A stretch of 64,000 nucleotides of DNA, from the NCBI GenBank assembly GCA_026874595.1, contig CM049313.1:64172159-64236158 (forward strand), read 5' to 3'. A program made the translations under genes and the position numbers. Shown piece by piece: positions 1 through 12,300 of this stretch. The notes under the pieces were generated by a model. The model was not told the origin of the DNA. It made no database searches and worked only from the letters and a program-made list of their open reading frames with translations. How positions within the stretch are numbered: the stretch's first letter is position 1; each line of letters begins with the position of its first letter. Source of the DNA: Sipunculus nudus. Taxonomy: Eukaryota > Annelida > Sipuncula > Golfingiida > Sipunculidae.

Positions 1-612
1 TGTGAATAAAATTAAGCATGTACTGAAAACTGCTATGTACACAACTTTTTCAAGGAATTCAAGGAATAATCTTGAAGATGCCATGTTGTGGCATTATTTT
101 CTTTTAAATTTAGTTTAAACATTTGTGATTTAAAAATAATAAAAATATGTGTATGCATAATATGACCCAATATGATGTACAATCTGGATAAATAATGATT
201 GCAACTTATAATTCTGATATTTTAACTTTTATGTTCAGATTTTTTATAACATTTATAAAACTTGTAAATAAAAAAAAATAATCTGATAAAAATTATTAAT
301 TAAAAAAGTGTATATGCTTAAAAAAATAGGCTTTAGTATAAACTTAAATGCATAATTCCCTTGAAAGTGAAATAAAGGTATTAGTCCATTCTGTCCACTT
401 GCCTGTCCATCTGTAAATTTTTCATATGCATCACAGTATCTCAAAACTTTTACTGTTTTTCTTCATGACAGTCTTGTCAGAGAATTAGTTTTGCAATCGT
501 ATATTTAGAACTTTAACCAAGTAAGAGGGCCATATCTTCTTAGCTTCTCAGCTGCTTATATATATATGAAAAACATTACAATAGAATATTTTGCATTTGC
601 AAAAATTTCAAA
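1..612. other. AT-rich upstream DNA, nothing recognised
   Basis: Mostly AT-rich sequence with short A and T runs. No open frame with coding character. The right part may be the body of the repeat whose 3' end is at 613-646. Confidence 0.5.
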
Positions 613-646
613 CCAGCTGAGCGCCGTGACCCATGGGTCCCTTGTT
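613..646 (+). mobile_element. 3' end of a Helitron/Helentron-like repeat
   Basis: CAGCTGAGCGCCGTGACCCATGGGTC followed by CCTTGTT: the same terminal motif closes several other elements here (9281, 23841, 26081 and, inverted, 34551). The palindrome around CCATGG would form a hairpin. The 5' end was not found and may lie outside the window. Confidence 0.55.
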
Positions 647-1739
647 CCTTTTGAAAATCGGGGATCCAGATGGGGAAGGGCCACATTGAAAGCAAGCACA
701 CTCAGGATACATGTGCTGCAACTAGGCGAAAGATCACTAAACAAATGGCTCATTATATGGGGGTAATATATTTCATGTAATATCATGATATCGTTCATTT
801 TGATTTTCAGATAAATACGTCCATCGACTGAGAAATGTTGTTTCCATCAAATATGAATTTTTTTTAGATCAAAGCCACTCATGGTAAAGGTTATCACTTC
901 ATGATGTTCATCCTAAAACTCATACATGTGCCTATTTTGAAAGAAATTTTGTCCATTAGTTATAGACTTAAAATGCTCACAATTGGGTCAAGTGGCAACA
1001 ATGGGGTAATAAACGGCGCGAAAACAAGAAAAAGATTATATAGGTGGCGTACAGTTTCCCGTACCTGAGGTACATTAAAAAAACTTCTTATCACGTGACA
1101 AAAATAGGCCAGAATGTCCTAATAGTACTATTTTCATAATTTGATATTTCATCAAATTTGTAATAGTAGCCCCGGCCTCAAGTCAATATAAAAAGGTATT
1201 AGACCTTGTAATGCATGTAATGCATGTTCACTTTTCTGAGATTAATAAGCAAAAGTCATATTAACACGGGCCAGCCTTTCACCAAGATACTTGAGGAGCT
1301 ACTTGCCGTAGATACCTGAGACAATGCCCTACCCGCTGCAAAGCGAGTAAAGCCTCGGGTCATAGCCCGCTGCGGTCACCGCACACCGTAGAGTATCACG
1401 GTTTTGGGGACCGCAGGAAAAATAGGTTGGTGGAAATGTTCGACCCATTTGTCAATAATTAAAATCCACAAACCGTTATTTCTTGCAACTTCGGTTGCAT
1501 ATATCATATAGCAAGAACTAAAAAAATACAGACTGGGATTATTTCGGAAGCAGAAAAAAAATTGTAAAGCCATACACACAGTCTCCGCGCGAATTAGAAA
1601 AATAAAGTTTAAAACCCCTTGGTGACAAAGCTATACTATGAACAAACTATTTAACTCAAGCACGTGGCAGACAAACGATTTTATGCACTTAGAGAACAAT
1701 TTGCTTCATTGTTAACAAACAGAAAAACCATGTAACCAA
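647..1739. other. Upstream DNA, nothing recognised
   Basis: No gene or clear repeat identified. Somewhat CpG-containing around 1280-1400 and 1560-1600. Confidence 0.4.
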
Positions 1740-1744
1740 AGGTG

Positions 1745-1915
1745 GTTGGTTGCATATATGTGCGGGAATTGAAAGGTCACCAGTTGCAAAACGCCCTTTG
1801 CCATACTCTGGTTCGTCTGACTTGCCGTTAGATGTCCTTGTTGTGTTTTAATTGTTTTGGCGGGACCCCCACGTTATAAACACGTGGATATAAATAAAAC
1901 GAACAGCCCGTGTGC
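1745..1915 (+). repeat. Dispersed repeat, inverted relative at 43325-43500
   Basis: Shares ordered blocks with the reverse complement of 43325-43500: a TGTGCGG(G/A)A start, AGATGTCCTT, TTTTGGCGGG, and TATAAACAC(G/A)TGGATATAAA. About 170 bp. Family not recognised. Confidence 0.6.
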
Positions 1916-2094
1916 GGTTGGATATGCGTTTCCCGGCTTATATATATAAAAAGGTTCAACTTCAAGGGATTATCTTTAGTTTTAGACGTCATTTATCATA
2001 ATAGGCCCCTTTAATATTACCTATACAGATCGTCAGGATTGTTCCACGGTGATTGACTTCGACACAACTCTACATGTATTTCAAAAAGATTCAA

Positions 2095-2098
<4 letters not shown>

Positions 2099-2130
<32 letters not shown>
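2099..2130. repeat. TA microsatellite
   Basis: Uninterrupted TA dinucleotides followed by imperfect TATACA. Confidence 0.9.
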
Positions 2131-2132
<2 letters not shown>

Positions 2133-2271
2133 TACATATACATTATATTCGTTCAAGTCCGTACGTCCCTTGACAAAACAAAATCAACACTCCATGCAAG
2201 GTTATTAAAAATGTCAATAATAAAGTAATAATCGCGTCAAGTTTTAACTTTTTTCAGCCGATGTTATATTT

Positions 2272-2893
2272 ACCTCGTGAGTTGTTTACTTCGTCAAATT
2301 GGGTAATTTACCTCCCCCAGCTTGAGTAGTTTTAGCTCGTCATCTTGAGTAGTTTACCTCGTCAACTTGAGCAGTTTAGTCCGTCAGGTTGAGTAGTTTA
2401 AGATCGTCAGCTTGAGTAGTTTATACCTCGCCAGCTTCAGTAGTTTAGTTCGTCAGCTTTAAGTAGTTTTAGATCGTCAGTTTCAGTAGTTTACCACGCC
2501 AGCTTGAGAAGTTTAGTTCGTCTGCTTAAGTAGTATTAGATCGTCAGCTTGATTAGTTTAGTTCGTCTGCTTGAGTAGTTTTAATCGTCAGATTGAGTAG
2601 TTTTAGATCGTCAGTTTGAGTAGTTTACCTTGCCAGCTTGAGTAGTTTGGTTCGTCAGCTTGAGTAGTTTTAGATCGTCAGTTTCAGTAGTTTACCACGC
2701 CAGCTTGAGAAGTTTAGTTCGTCTGCTTGAGTAGTATTAGATCGTCAGATTGAGTAGTTTTAGATCGTCAGTATGAGTAGTTTACCTCGCCAGCTTGAGT
2801 AGTTTGGTTCGTCAGCTTGAGTAGTTTTAGATCGTCAGTTTGAGTAGTTTACCACGCCAGCTTGAGTAGTTTTACTCTGTCATTTTTAGTTTT
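2272..2893. repeat. 22-23 bp minisatellite upstream of GBA2
   Basis: Roughly 27 imperfect units with a consensus close to GAGTAGTTTAGNTCGTCAGC plus TT. Units diverge at the ACCTCG/ACCACG/AGATCG positions and show a higher-order order around 2470-2870. It ends about 300 bp before the GBA2 start codon. Confidence 0.88.
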
Positions 2894-3202
2894 ATTACTT
2901 CGATTTACAGCTTGCAAGGAGCAGTTTACATCAGACGATTTTCCTTTATCAGTAAAGGCTAAGTAGGCCTATATCCGTCTCTGCAAATTGGTGTACATGT
3001 TGTTTGCGTAAGTACATGAAATAAATGACTACTATTTGGATATGTTCGTTCAGGAGAAGTGAAAGCACGATTAACCGGACCGGTTTTGATGGCACAGGTT
3101 CTGTGTGCAGGGAAAGCAGGCCCCCTCTCTGTGAACCGCGGGAGTAATATCGAGTGAACTTTCCCCCGTTAGTTTCCCCGAACGTCATTGAATGTGGTGA
3201 TC
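2894..3202 (+). promoter_or_regulatory. Proximal 5' flank of GBA2
   Basis: About 300 bp between the minisatellite and the start codon, with higher GC near the start codon. No TATA box is placed with confidence. A two-codon upstream ORF (ATG TGG TGA, 3192-3200) ends two bases before the start codon. The transcription start is unknown, so the promoter call is by position only. Confidence 0.4.
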
Positions 3203-3372
3203 ATGGCCAGTCAAGAGGAAGTCTGGCTGAGTCCACAACCTCTACCAAAAATCGCCGGACTGCCGGACTTTGGGTGGAGGGTTCGATTTGATCATGAGTT
3301 TAAAGAAAATTGTAAACCGTTCAACAGGCCACGCCTCCATCAACTGCGGGGCATGTTCGCTTTTATTGGCCG
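3203..3372 (+). CDS. GBA2: GBA2 coding exon 1 (residues 1-57)
   Basis: Begins at ATG 3203 ([10 protein letters not shown]...) and ends at donor CG|GTAAGA, with two bases of codon 57. A TTG at 3188 lies in the same frame, but the ATG at 3203 is the better start. It encodes the weakly conserved N-terminus, including the [12 protein letters not shown] stretch. The extent of the 5' UTR, and any non-coding exon, cannot be told from the sequence. Confidence 0.9.
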
Positions 3373-6300
3373 GTAAGACAAAATTAGTACGCAAGTTTAC
3401 CAGCATAATATTACTCTGTTCTGTTCCCTGAGTGCACGATATATTGTACTGATAGAGATAGTGATAAATATTACCAGTGATAACGATCTGAGTCCAGTGT
3501 ATATCATATATGTATGTTGCAATGTATTTGACAGTTTATTTAGGTTGAGGGATGGTTATGATTTTAACCGAATCAATATGTTTTATAAAATATTTAAAAC
3601 ACGGCGAACTCGCCTACAAAGTAAATCACAAATGTTTTATCTATTATACATAATACACACAAAGTGTTTGCTAGTGTGAAGTAATTCAGTGTCTCCCCGC
3701 ACGGTGGCGGTGCTGTCGAACACTACTGCTATCGATAATTCACACGGCTATTCTAAGTTTGGGCCGTGGTTTCCCGGTCAGGTACAAACATCAGGGATAC
3801 TATAAAACTTTTTGGATTGCGTGATTCTTCATCATGTTATTATACCGGGGGTAATTCACAGCAAAAATGAAATATTATTTATCATTATCCTTTTTTTTCA
3901 ATTTACAGATATATGTGGCTTTTGTATCGCAAAAAGAGAGAGGGGAAAAAGTTATCTATAGATTTCATGAACCTGGTGCCATGGAAACCAATCTATGGTA
4001 TGTATAGATGAAGTCAAAGCAGGATATGCACAAGTTTATTTTATAAATATATATCAACTATGTTAAGGATTTGTTTGATCTCAAAATATTTTGTAAGTTT
4101 ATGTTATTTAACTTTTTTGTAAGTTTAATTAAAAAAGAGAAATGAAGGCATGGCCTTAATTTATTGTTGCTGCTATGTTTATGAGGTTGATGGTATATGT
4201 TTTTTTTTAATTTTCTCTCATTTTAAGATGATACTCTTTTATAATGATATTTTTAAAGGTGAACAGTAACAGTCAACTTTTTAGTGGACTTGTATTGAAT
4301 GATATGACAGTATCTCAAAATCATATTTCATTTTTTCATGTTTTTTCTTGTTCAAAAATTAAAAAAAATTTTTTTTTAATCAAAATTCAAAGTTCAGTAT
4401 TAGGTAAGAATTAAACATGATAGAACAAGAACAAAAAAAGAATTGAAATGTTGTATAGTGTGATATTAGCTTAGTAAAAAGTGGTTCGCTGATTAATACA
4501 GGTTGCTTAAAATTGTGTGCCATTAAAAAATTATAATTAAAAAAAAATTATTAAAATATCACATGAAAATTGATCTGATAATCATGAAAACATGTAGCAT
4601 AAGAATGAACTTGAGACCAGATTTAAAATGATAAAATTATATACTTTTTATGGTCTAATATGCATTTGAAACAACTTTTGGGTTGATTTTAAATGTAGGG
4701 GTAACTGCAAGTGATACTACCTTAATGACACTCATATAAATTGGTTTATGCTCCCATAAACAAATTTTAAGGCAACTTATTATAGAAACTCTGTTAGAAC
4801 ATTGGGAGGGGGGCACAACACAGGGTTCTGGGCATGATGACACAAGCCAAAAAGAGATGAAGAGTAAACCGTGTGGCCAAAAAAATAAATAATAAATTGT
4901 TCTTCAGGCTCTGAGACTTTTTTTAAATATACCATTGAAAAAAAAATGTTGAACTATACCATTTGTAGGAAGAATACAAAAATATGCTTTATTTCTTGAA
5001 ATAGTGATTCTATTTAAAAAACTCAAAAATGTTTTTTTTTTTCATTCATAAAGGTTTGGATAAAAAAGCTAATTAAACTTAACATACACCTATTCACATT
5101 GGTTTCTTTAAAGGGTTTGAAGCAAGACAGTGACATTGATACAGCAAACTTGATGTTCATCCCCCCCCCCCCCCCATCAAATAACAAAATTGTTTAAAAA
5201 ATCAAATGGAAGCTGTGATTCTGTAGAACAAATATTTTGGGGGTAGTGGCCTTATTAATTGTCATTCATTTTCTCATTCTCATGTTCTTCAGGAGCACCA
5301 ATCGGAGGAATTGGCTGTGGAACAATTGGGCGAGGATTTCGTGGAGAGTTTTGCCGGTTTCAGATGGTTCCTGGCATGTATGAACACGAAGTGGTTCAGG
5401 CAAACCAGGTAGATTTATGATGTTAATAATGTTAGGATTATCCTAGTTACATGTACTCCACTCTCTCCAGGACTCCTTCAGTAGATTCAGTTAATTGATT
5501 CTTTACCTTGTATTAGATTCTCTATTACTTTTGTAGTACATTTCAGACTTTCTTTTAAATCAAAACAAATTTTTCACCACAATGGATGTTAAAGATAAAA
5601 TGTGGCTTGCCCTCAGTTGATTGCTGTCATTTTTATTTCCATGCCATTATGGCACCGGCGGGGTTGGAACCGGTGACCTTCAACTCTTAAGTCCAACGCC
5701 GTAACTACTAGGCTACATCCTACCCCTACTGGTGATGGTTGACAGTATATATCTTCACAATAAAAAGTCTTGACATTGCAGTGTTTTCCGACCAAGTTGA
5801 CAACTCACTGAGGGTTTTGGGAAGTTATAACTCAATATCAATTTAATTGGGGGGGGGGGGGGGGGTTGCAATTTGATGCATCCATTATTCAGTTGCATTG
5901 TAACGCCCCTAATAGTAATATAAATGTGTCTGTCTGTATATATATATATATATCTGTCTGGACCTCTAACATAAAAACTGTACAAAAAATTATCAACTTG
6001 AATTTGACTCCAGCGCAACAATTAAATAAAGTCTGCTATATTTTGGTCCATGCTATTCATGAACAGCTTCATTACAGTTCATCGTGTGCATCAGGAAAAA
6101 TGGACAAACAGTCTGCCAACAAGTACTGTCCCCACACCAACCAAAGGGGAATGGATTAAGTGCATGGAAGTGGTCCTTTGAGCAAGAGAACGCCTGGTAC
6201 CATGCCCTGTACCCACGTTCCTGGACCCTTTATGAGCTCCCCGGTCAGGTCGTCAGGTTAATATGCAGACAGGTGTCTCCAGTCATTCCAGATGACTACA

Positions 6301-9300
6301 AGGTGTGAAACTGTATTCTCTTTACAAATGTCACATACTGTGATGTTAGAGAGGCTTTTTTTCATTCAGCCTCAGGGCAGTTAGGTCTATTGTATTAGTG
6401 GTGTGCTAACTTATTGATTATATCAATGTTATGATTGAGCAGTTTCTTTCATAAATAATTAAAGTAATTGCATTTAAAAATATATAGTACTCCTGTCAGA
6501 GATTTTAGAAAGATGGGCCACAAGGTAGCACACTTTATAATAACATTTAAACTTAACCTTGTGCACTGTTCAGGGACAAGTGTAAATAACCCGGCCATAA
6601 CTTTTAACTTTCAGCGAGATGTACAATTAAGTCAGACTGGATTTATTTTGTTAATATTTGAGGTATAATTCTGTGCAGCAGAGTTTATGTTGTCATAGAA
6701 GGTACATAAAATAATTGATTGATAATTCATTATCTGTCTTATTTCCTTTAAATCACTGAACATGATATTTCACCAATTCCAACAACTAGTTTATATATGT
6801 ATAATACTGTATATGTATTTATGTTCAAACCTGTAACTCAAAAAGTGCTGTCTATTTCCACCTCAAACTTTTGTTCAAGGCAAGTCCCTGCAACAGCTAA
6901 ATCCTCCTCCCAGATGACCAGTCTGGGATGAGGAATCTAGATTACATAGGGCAAAAGAAAAATTAAATTGTAGTATATGCTTTACTCACTAGATGGTAGC
7001 AGGGTGAGGGTCTCACTTTTTAGCTCAGCTGAATTTCAGTCATGCTGGGCTATAGCGATGGGTCTTTGTCCGTCGTCCTTCCGTCTGTCCGTCCGGCCGG
7101 CCGTTAGCAGGGCACAAATCGTAACCGTAGGGGCTAGGGCCATGAACCCTATGCAGTCTTAGAAGTTATAAAAAGATCTCCCTGCAAACCTGAAATTAGG
7201 TCACTGCGACCTATATTCTCGAAGTTATGGGGTGTGTTTGCATCCCCCAGAAATAATTCTTTTAGCCAAAATTTTCATCCCAAACCTTCCATCTTTCACA
7301 TACAGCTCACCTACCAACAGGGGAAGAACCATAATTATTTTGAGGTCACAAGGTCAAAGGTCAGGGTCACAGGATCCACTTCTTTGAAAAGGTTGTGGAC
7401 ACATTTCAAGCTAGACCTTTCATTCCAAACCTTTCAGCACTGATATCGCTTCTCTGTCAACAAATGAAAAGACCTGTTGATTTTGAGGTCAAAGGTCAAG
7501 TTCACAGCACCCTCTTCTTGCGTGGAGTCATTATCAGGCAAACTTTTCAATCTATACTTTCCATCTGTCATATATGGCTTACCTACCAATAGGGGAAGAA
7601 GCCTATTGAAGTTGAGTTCAAAAGGTCAAAGGTCAAGGTCACAATATTGTTCTAAATGCTTGTGAACATATTTCAAGTGAAACTGTTCAACCCAAACCTT
7701 CAGTCTTTCACATATGCCACATCTATGCATCACTCAATGTGATTCGAACTTCATATTTATGGGTCTTTTTGCATGAAGAAATAACTAATCGATTTTGAGG
7801 TCAGCTGGTCAGGAGGTTAAAGGTTGCAGGTCTAAGTTATTCACTCATTGGTTGCCAAGTAATTACACCTGGCCAGATGTAAGTGGTTAGTAGTTACCCA
7901 TCATTTAGAAAGAATCCAGTTGATATGTGGGCAAAAGGCCAAGGTCATAGGTCAGGGATGTTCACAATAACTTATTTTGTGGACCATCTCTATTTTTCTT
8001 GTATAATATAAGCTTGCACTCCAGCTGGTACATCTCACCGTGTGGCTGTAATTGTGAGTGACACTGGTGACATATGACTCCCTTTTGTATCAGGCTGTTA
8101 AGTGATAAGGCTGAGTGATAAGTACCTCGTTACTGCATAACAAAACACTGTTGTTGGAATACTTCAGCCAGGAATTAACACTATGAGAGTATAGTATTAA
8201 GGTTTAGCTACTGATTTATAAGATGATGGGAACATTTTGCAGTTTATTTTATGGAATCATAGCAATAAACTTAGTTTCCTAGATATCTGAATATTTTTAT
8301 ATAAAAATCCACATATAAAAGCAAGTGTTTGTTCTCATAATATGTGGATGTGTACTTGATTTAGGATGGCTTTATTTTATTACAAGACTCTTAGTCATGC
8401 TTTCTGCATTTCTTTTCTTTCAGGTTTTGCAGTTTACCAACCCTGCTGACCCCATTGAAAAGCAGAGTGATAATAAAAAAGTATTGGACCTACACTTTTA
8501 CATTTGCATATCTGTAAATCTGATATGAGCGCCTGAACATGCCTTTTGAATTGTTTTGGACATTCATTACTGTAACATCATTTGGAGAATTTGCCCCAAG
8601 TTTGGTCTCTCATTGGAGGATGTGTGATATCAAATGTCAGACTCGTCAAAAATCCATTATGTCTGCCAGTTAGCCACCTTAGAAATCCTTTTTTCAGTGC
8701 AGTTTCAGTAATTTTCCTTCAATTTTTGGTCCAATTTAGAGAATGGTTGTTGTCTGATTTTAGACCTGTCAGAAGTCCAAAATGGCCACAAGGCAACCAT
8801 TTTTAAATTCCTTTTGATCATATTATCTCAAGAACTGTTAAAGTGAAGGCAGTCGGACGTATATTAATGTAATCTTGCAAAGGATTGGGTCAAATATTTC
8901 TTAATAAATATTATCATCATATATGAAAGTGCAGTACAGTTGGCTTGTATTGAATAAAAGTTCATACAGAAGCACCTGTTTCTCAATAATTCTTGCATGG
9001 ATTTCCTTGATTTTTTGCTATATATTTTGATCTTATATTTGCCCTTTGTGGTGTTCCTTTTGAGACTGACAGGTATCAAGTAAGCTATGGGAATAGTTCT
9101 GGATACCTTAACAATCATACATTTTCCTCAGACCATCAATTCACTGTGTTTTAACCAGACATAGGTGATATATATTTCTGTTGTTGTAGAAAATTTCAAC
9201 AAATTGGCAAATTGGTTCTTCAAAATTTGACTGGAAGTTGTGAATCTCAGTCCATGATGTCGCAGGTCATGCTTGGCAGCAGAGCGTCATGACCCATGGG

Positions 9301-12300
9301 TCACTTGTTCATTTTGTCATTAAGCTTGCATATTTGCATGGAACTCGGGTTTATCATACTAAGGAATTATTGTATCCCCAGACATAGTCGATGGTCCCGC
9401 CGCCGCCGCAGAAAAACCTTGTGAGCGGGATAACTCAAATAATACTTCACTGATCTTTTTCAAACTTTACATTTGCATAGATATAGGTGAGGGGACGAAG
9501 CCTATTTAAAATGGGGTCATGACCTATGCTAGGAGAGTGACCTTGACCTTGAATAGGTCCATTTTTGCTAAAAATAACTCAAATTCTTAAATATCTCAAG
9601 TAAGCTTGCATGGACTGGTCCAAAAATCAAGGTGACCAAAGATCTTGGATAGCCATGTGATATACCGGAAACTGGTGGTGCCACCTATTATCCTTTTCTT
9701 TTTATGCCTTTTAATACCCCCATAATTGCCACTTGACAGTACTGTAAGCATTATAAGTCAAAAACTAATGGACAGATTTCTTTCATATTATGCACATGTA
9801 GAGAGATGGGTTATGGGATGAGGTCTATTTACATTTGGGTCATGACCTTTACCATGAGAGTGGCCTTGACCTTTAATGTGTCCATATTTGGTAAAAATCA
9901 CACACCTCTTATTATATCTCCAGTGTTGATAGCCATATGGATTTCAAACGTGACTTATGTATGGCCCACCACTAAAGAAAGAACCCTATAGGTTCTAGGG
10001 TCATGAGGTCAAAGGTCAAGGTCAATGGACTCGCATCTTAAAAGATACTGTGGATGCATTTTAAGCCAAACTTTTATCCCAGGTCTTCCATCTTGCATAT
10101 ATAGCTCACTTGCCAATAGTGGATGATCCATATCAATTTTGGGGTCACAAGGTCAAAGGTCAAGGCCACAGGAGCTATCTGTAAAAAAAATTAGTTTCTG
10201 GATGATAATTCCTGCTTTTATTGATGTATTGATTTCAAACTTGACTTTATATGACCCATTGAAAAAGCAAGACTCCAATTGATTTTGGGGTCATGAGGTC
10301 AAAGGTCAAGGTCACAGGACACATCTTTATAAAGATTGTGGATGCATTTTCAGCAAAACATTTCATCTCAGACCTTTCATCTTGCACATATAGTTCACCT
10401 GCCAATAGAGGAAGACCCCTATCAATTTTGAGGTCACAAGGTCAAAGGTGAAGGTCACAGGAGCCATCTGTCCAAAAATTAGTTTCTGGATGATAATTCC
10501 TGCTTTTATTGATGTATGGATTTCAAACTTGACTTGTATATGACCCATTGGAAAAGCAAGACCCGAATTGATTTTGGGGTCATGAGGTCAAAGGTCAAGG
10601 TCATAGGACACATCTTTAAAATGATTGTGGATGCATTTTCAGCCAAACAATTCATCTCAGATCTTTCATCTTGCACATATAGTTCACCTGCCAAGAGTGG
10701 AAGACCCCTATCAATTTTGAGGTCACAAGGTCAAAGGTGAATGTCACAGGAGCCATCTGCCCCAAAATTAGTTTCTGGATGATAATTCCTGCTTTTATTG
10801 CTGTATGGATTTCAAACTTTACTTGTATTTGTCCCATTGGAAAAGCAAGACCCGAATTGATTTTGGGGTCATGAGGTTAAAGGTCAAGGTCACAGGACAC
10901 ATCTTTAAAAAGATGTGGATGCATTTTCAGCCAAACATTTCATCTCAGATCTTTCATCTTGCACATATAGTTCACCTGCCAAGAGAGGAAAAACCCCTCT
11001 CGACAATAAGTACTTGCCAAGTGTCAGTATATGCTGCTAAAAATGGGGGCCTATTCTTAAAGGGGGGGGGGCGTACTATGTCGGGGGATACTCTGGCACC
11101 TGTGGTGCCAAGAAATGTCTAGTTTAAATATGTCCAGCGGGTATAGTCACTTGTTTCTTTTGTGTAAAAAAAAGTAACCAGAATAACATAGAATTGATTT
11201 TCTCCATTTATTTTCAGCGTATGTGATTTGGTAATGTATATCACTACTTTTATGAATGTAAGCTTTAAATACTTTTTAATACATATTGAACACACAAACT
11301 ATGAGACCAAATGATCCTAAAGGAAGAAAATATAAAATAAAACAGACAGTAACATAAAGAAGATATATATTCTCTTGTAATTCACTTGAGTACTTGAAAG
11401 AATGTCATTAATGGATTCAGGCGAATAATGCTACTATATTTCTGATATTTTTTAATAAGCAGTTATAAAAAGAGAGAAATGTCTTCCAGAACAAATTTAT
11501 TTTTATGTGACAATTTTATCAAAAGAGAAGAAGTTAGTGTTCTGAGCACTCATATACCTTTGCTCAAACATGACAATGATTCCTGCTTCTTTTCATTTAC
11601 AGGATTCCAGCTTGCCTGTGGCTGTGTTTGACTGGACTGTGGAGAACCTCGGCACAGAACCTGTACAAGTCAGCATCATGTTCACCTTTAAGAACGGCCA
11701 GGGAGTTGCGGCAGACAGAGACGGCGGTGTCTGGAGTGAACCGTTCACTCACAAACACGAAGACACGCAAGTCTCAGGGGTCATGATGCATCAGAAATTC
11801 AGGGACATGGCGTGTACATATGCTATATCTGCAAAACATAAGGTAATGTATTTGTTTACCTGTGATTTGTTTATCTGGAGTGTACCAGTGTTGGTTACTT
11901 AGTTAATGCTACACTTCACAACCTACGGACCATGCTTCTTCCCCTTACAGACATTACATATTTAAAAGTACTAAGTTTTGTGGATACTGTGTTTTGGACC
12001 GGGTTCCGCTGTCCCCACCAAAGCCCCCAGTTGTTTCTAGGGTCTCCTTCCTATAAACCCTTTCACTGATCTTTCCGAAACCCGGCATAATTATTAGCTC
12101 AACTATGTAGTTGTGCCTTACAAAGACTGGTGGCTACTGCTGCAGTCCTTATTGTTCAGTATGAATCTAGGTGTCTTTTTGGTAACAGCCATTATCTCAG
12201 GAATGGTTCAATGTATTAAGCTGAAATTTTGCATATGCATAGAGCTTAGATCTCTCCATCTCATAATTTGGACTTGTGGAATTATTTTTTGGCGTGGCAT

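Noticed and set aside
2272-2893. CRISPR array
   Set aside because: The repeats are contiguous with no unique spacers, and the context is an animal gene; it is a minisatellite.
3188-3202. Alternative GBA2 start at TTG 3188 adding MNVVI
   Set aside because: Not an ATG; the ATG at 3203 has a strong context and is the normal choice in animals.
5632-5738. Possible functional tRNA gene
   Set aside because: Box A- and box B-like blocks are present, but the segment has an A-rich tail and no full cloverleaf with an acceptor stem. A SINE head is the better reading.
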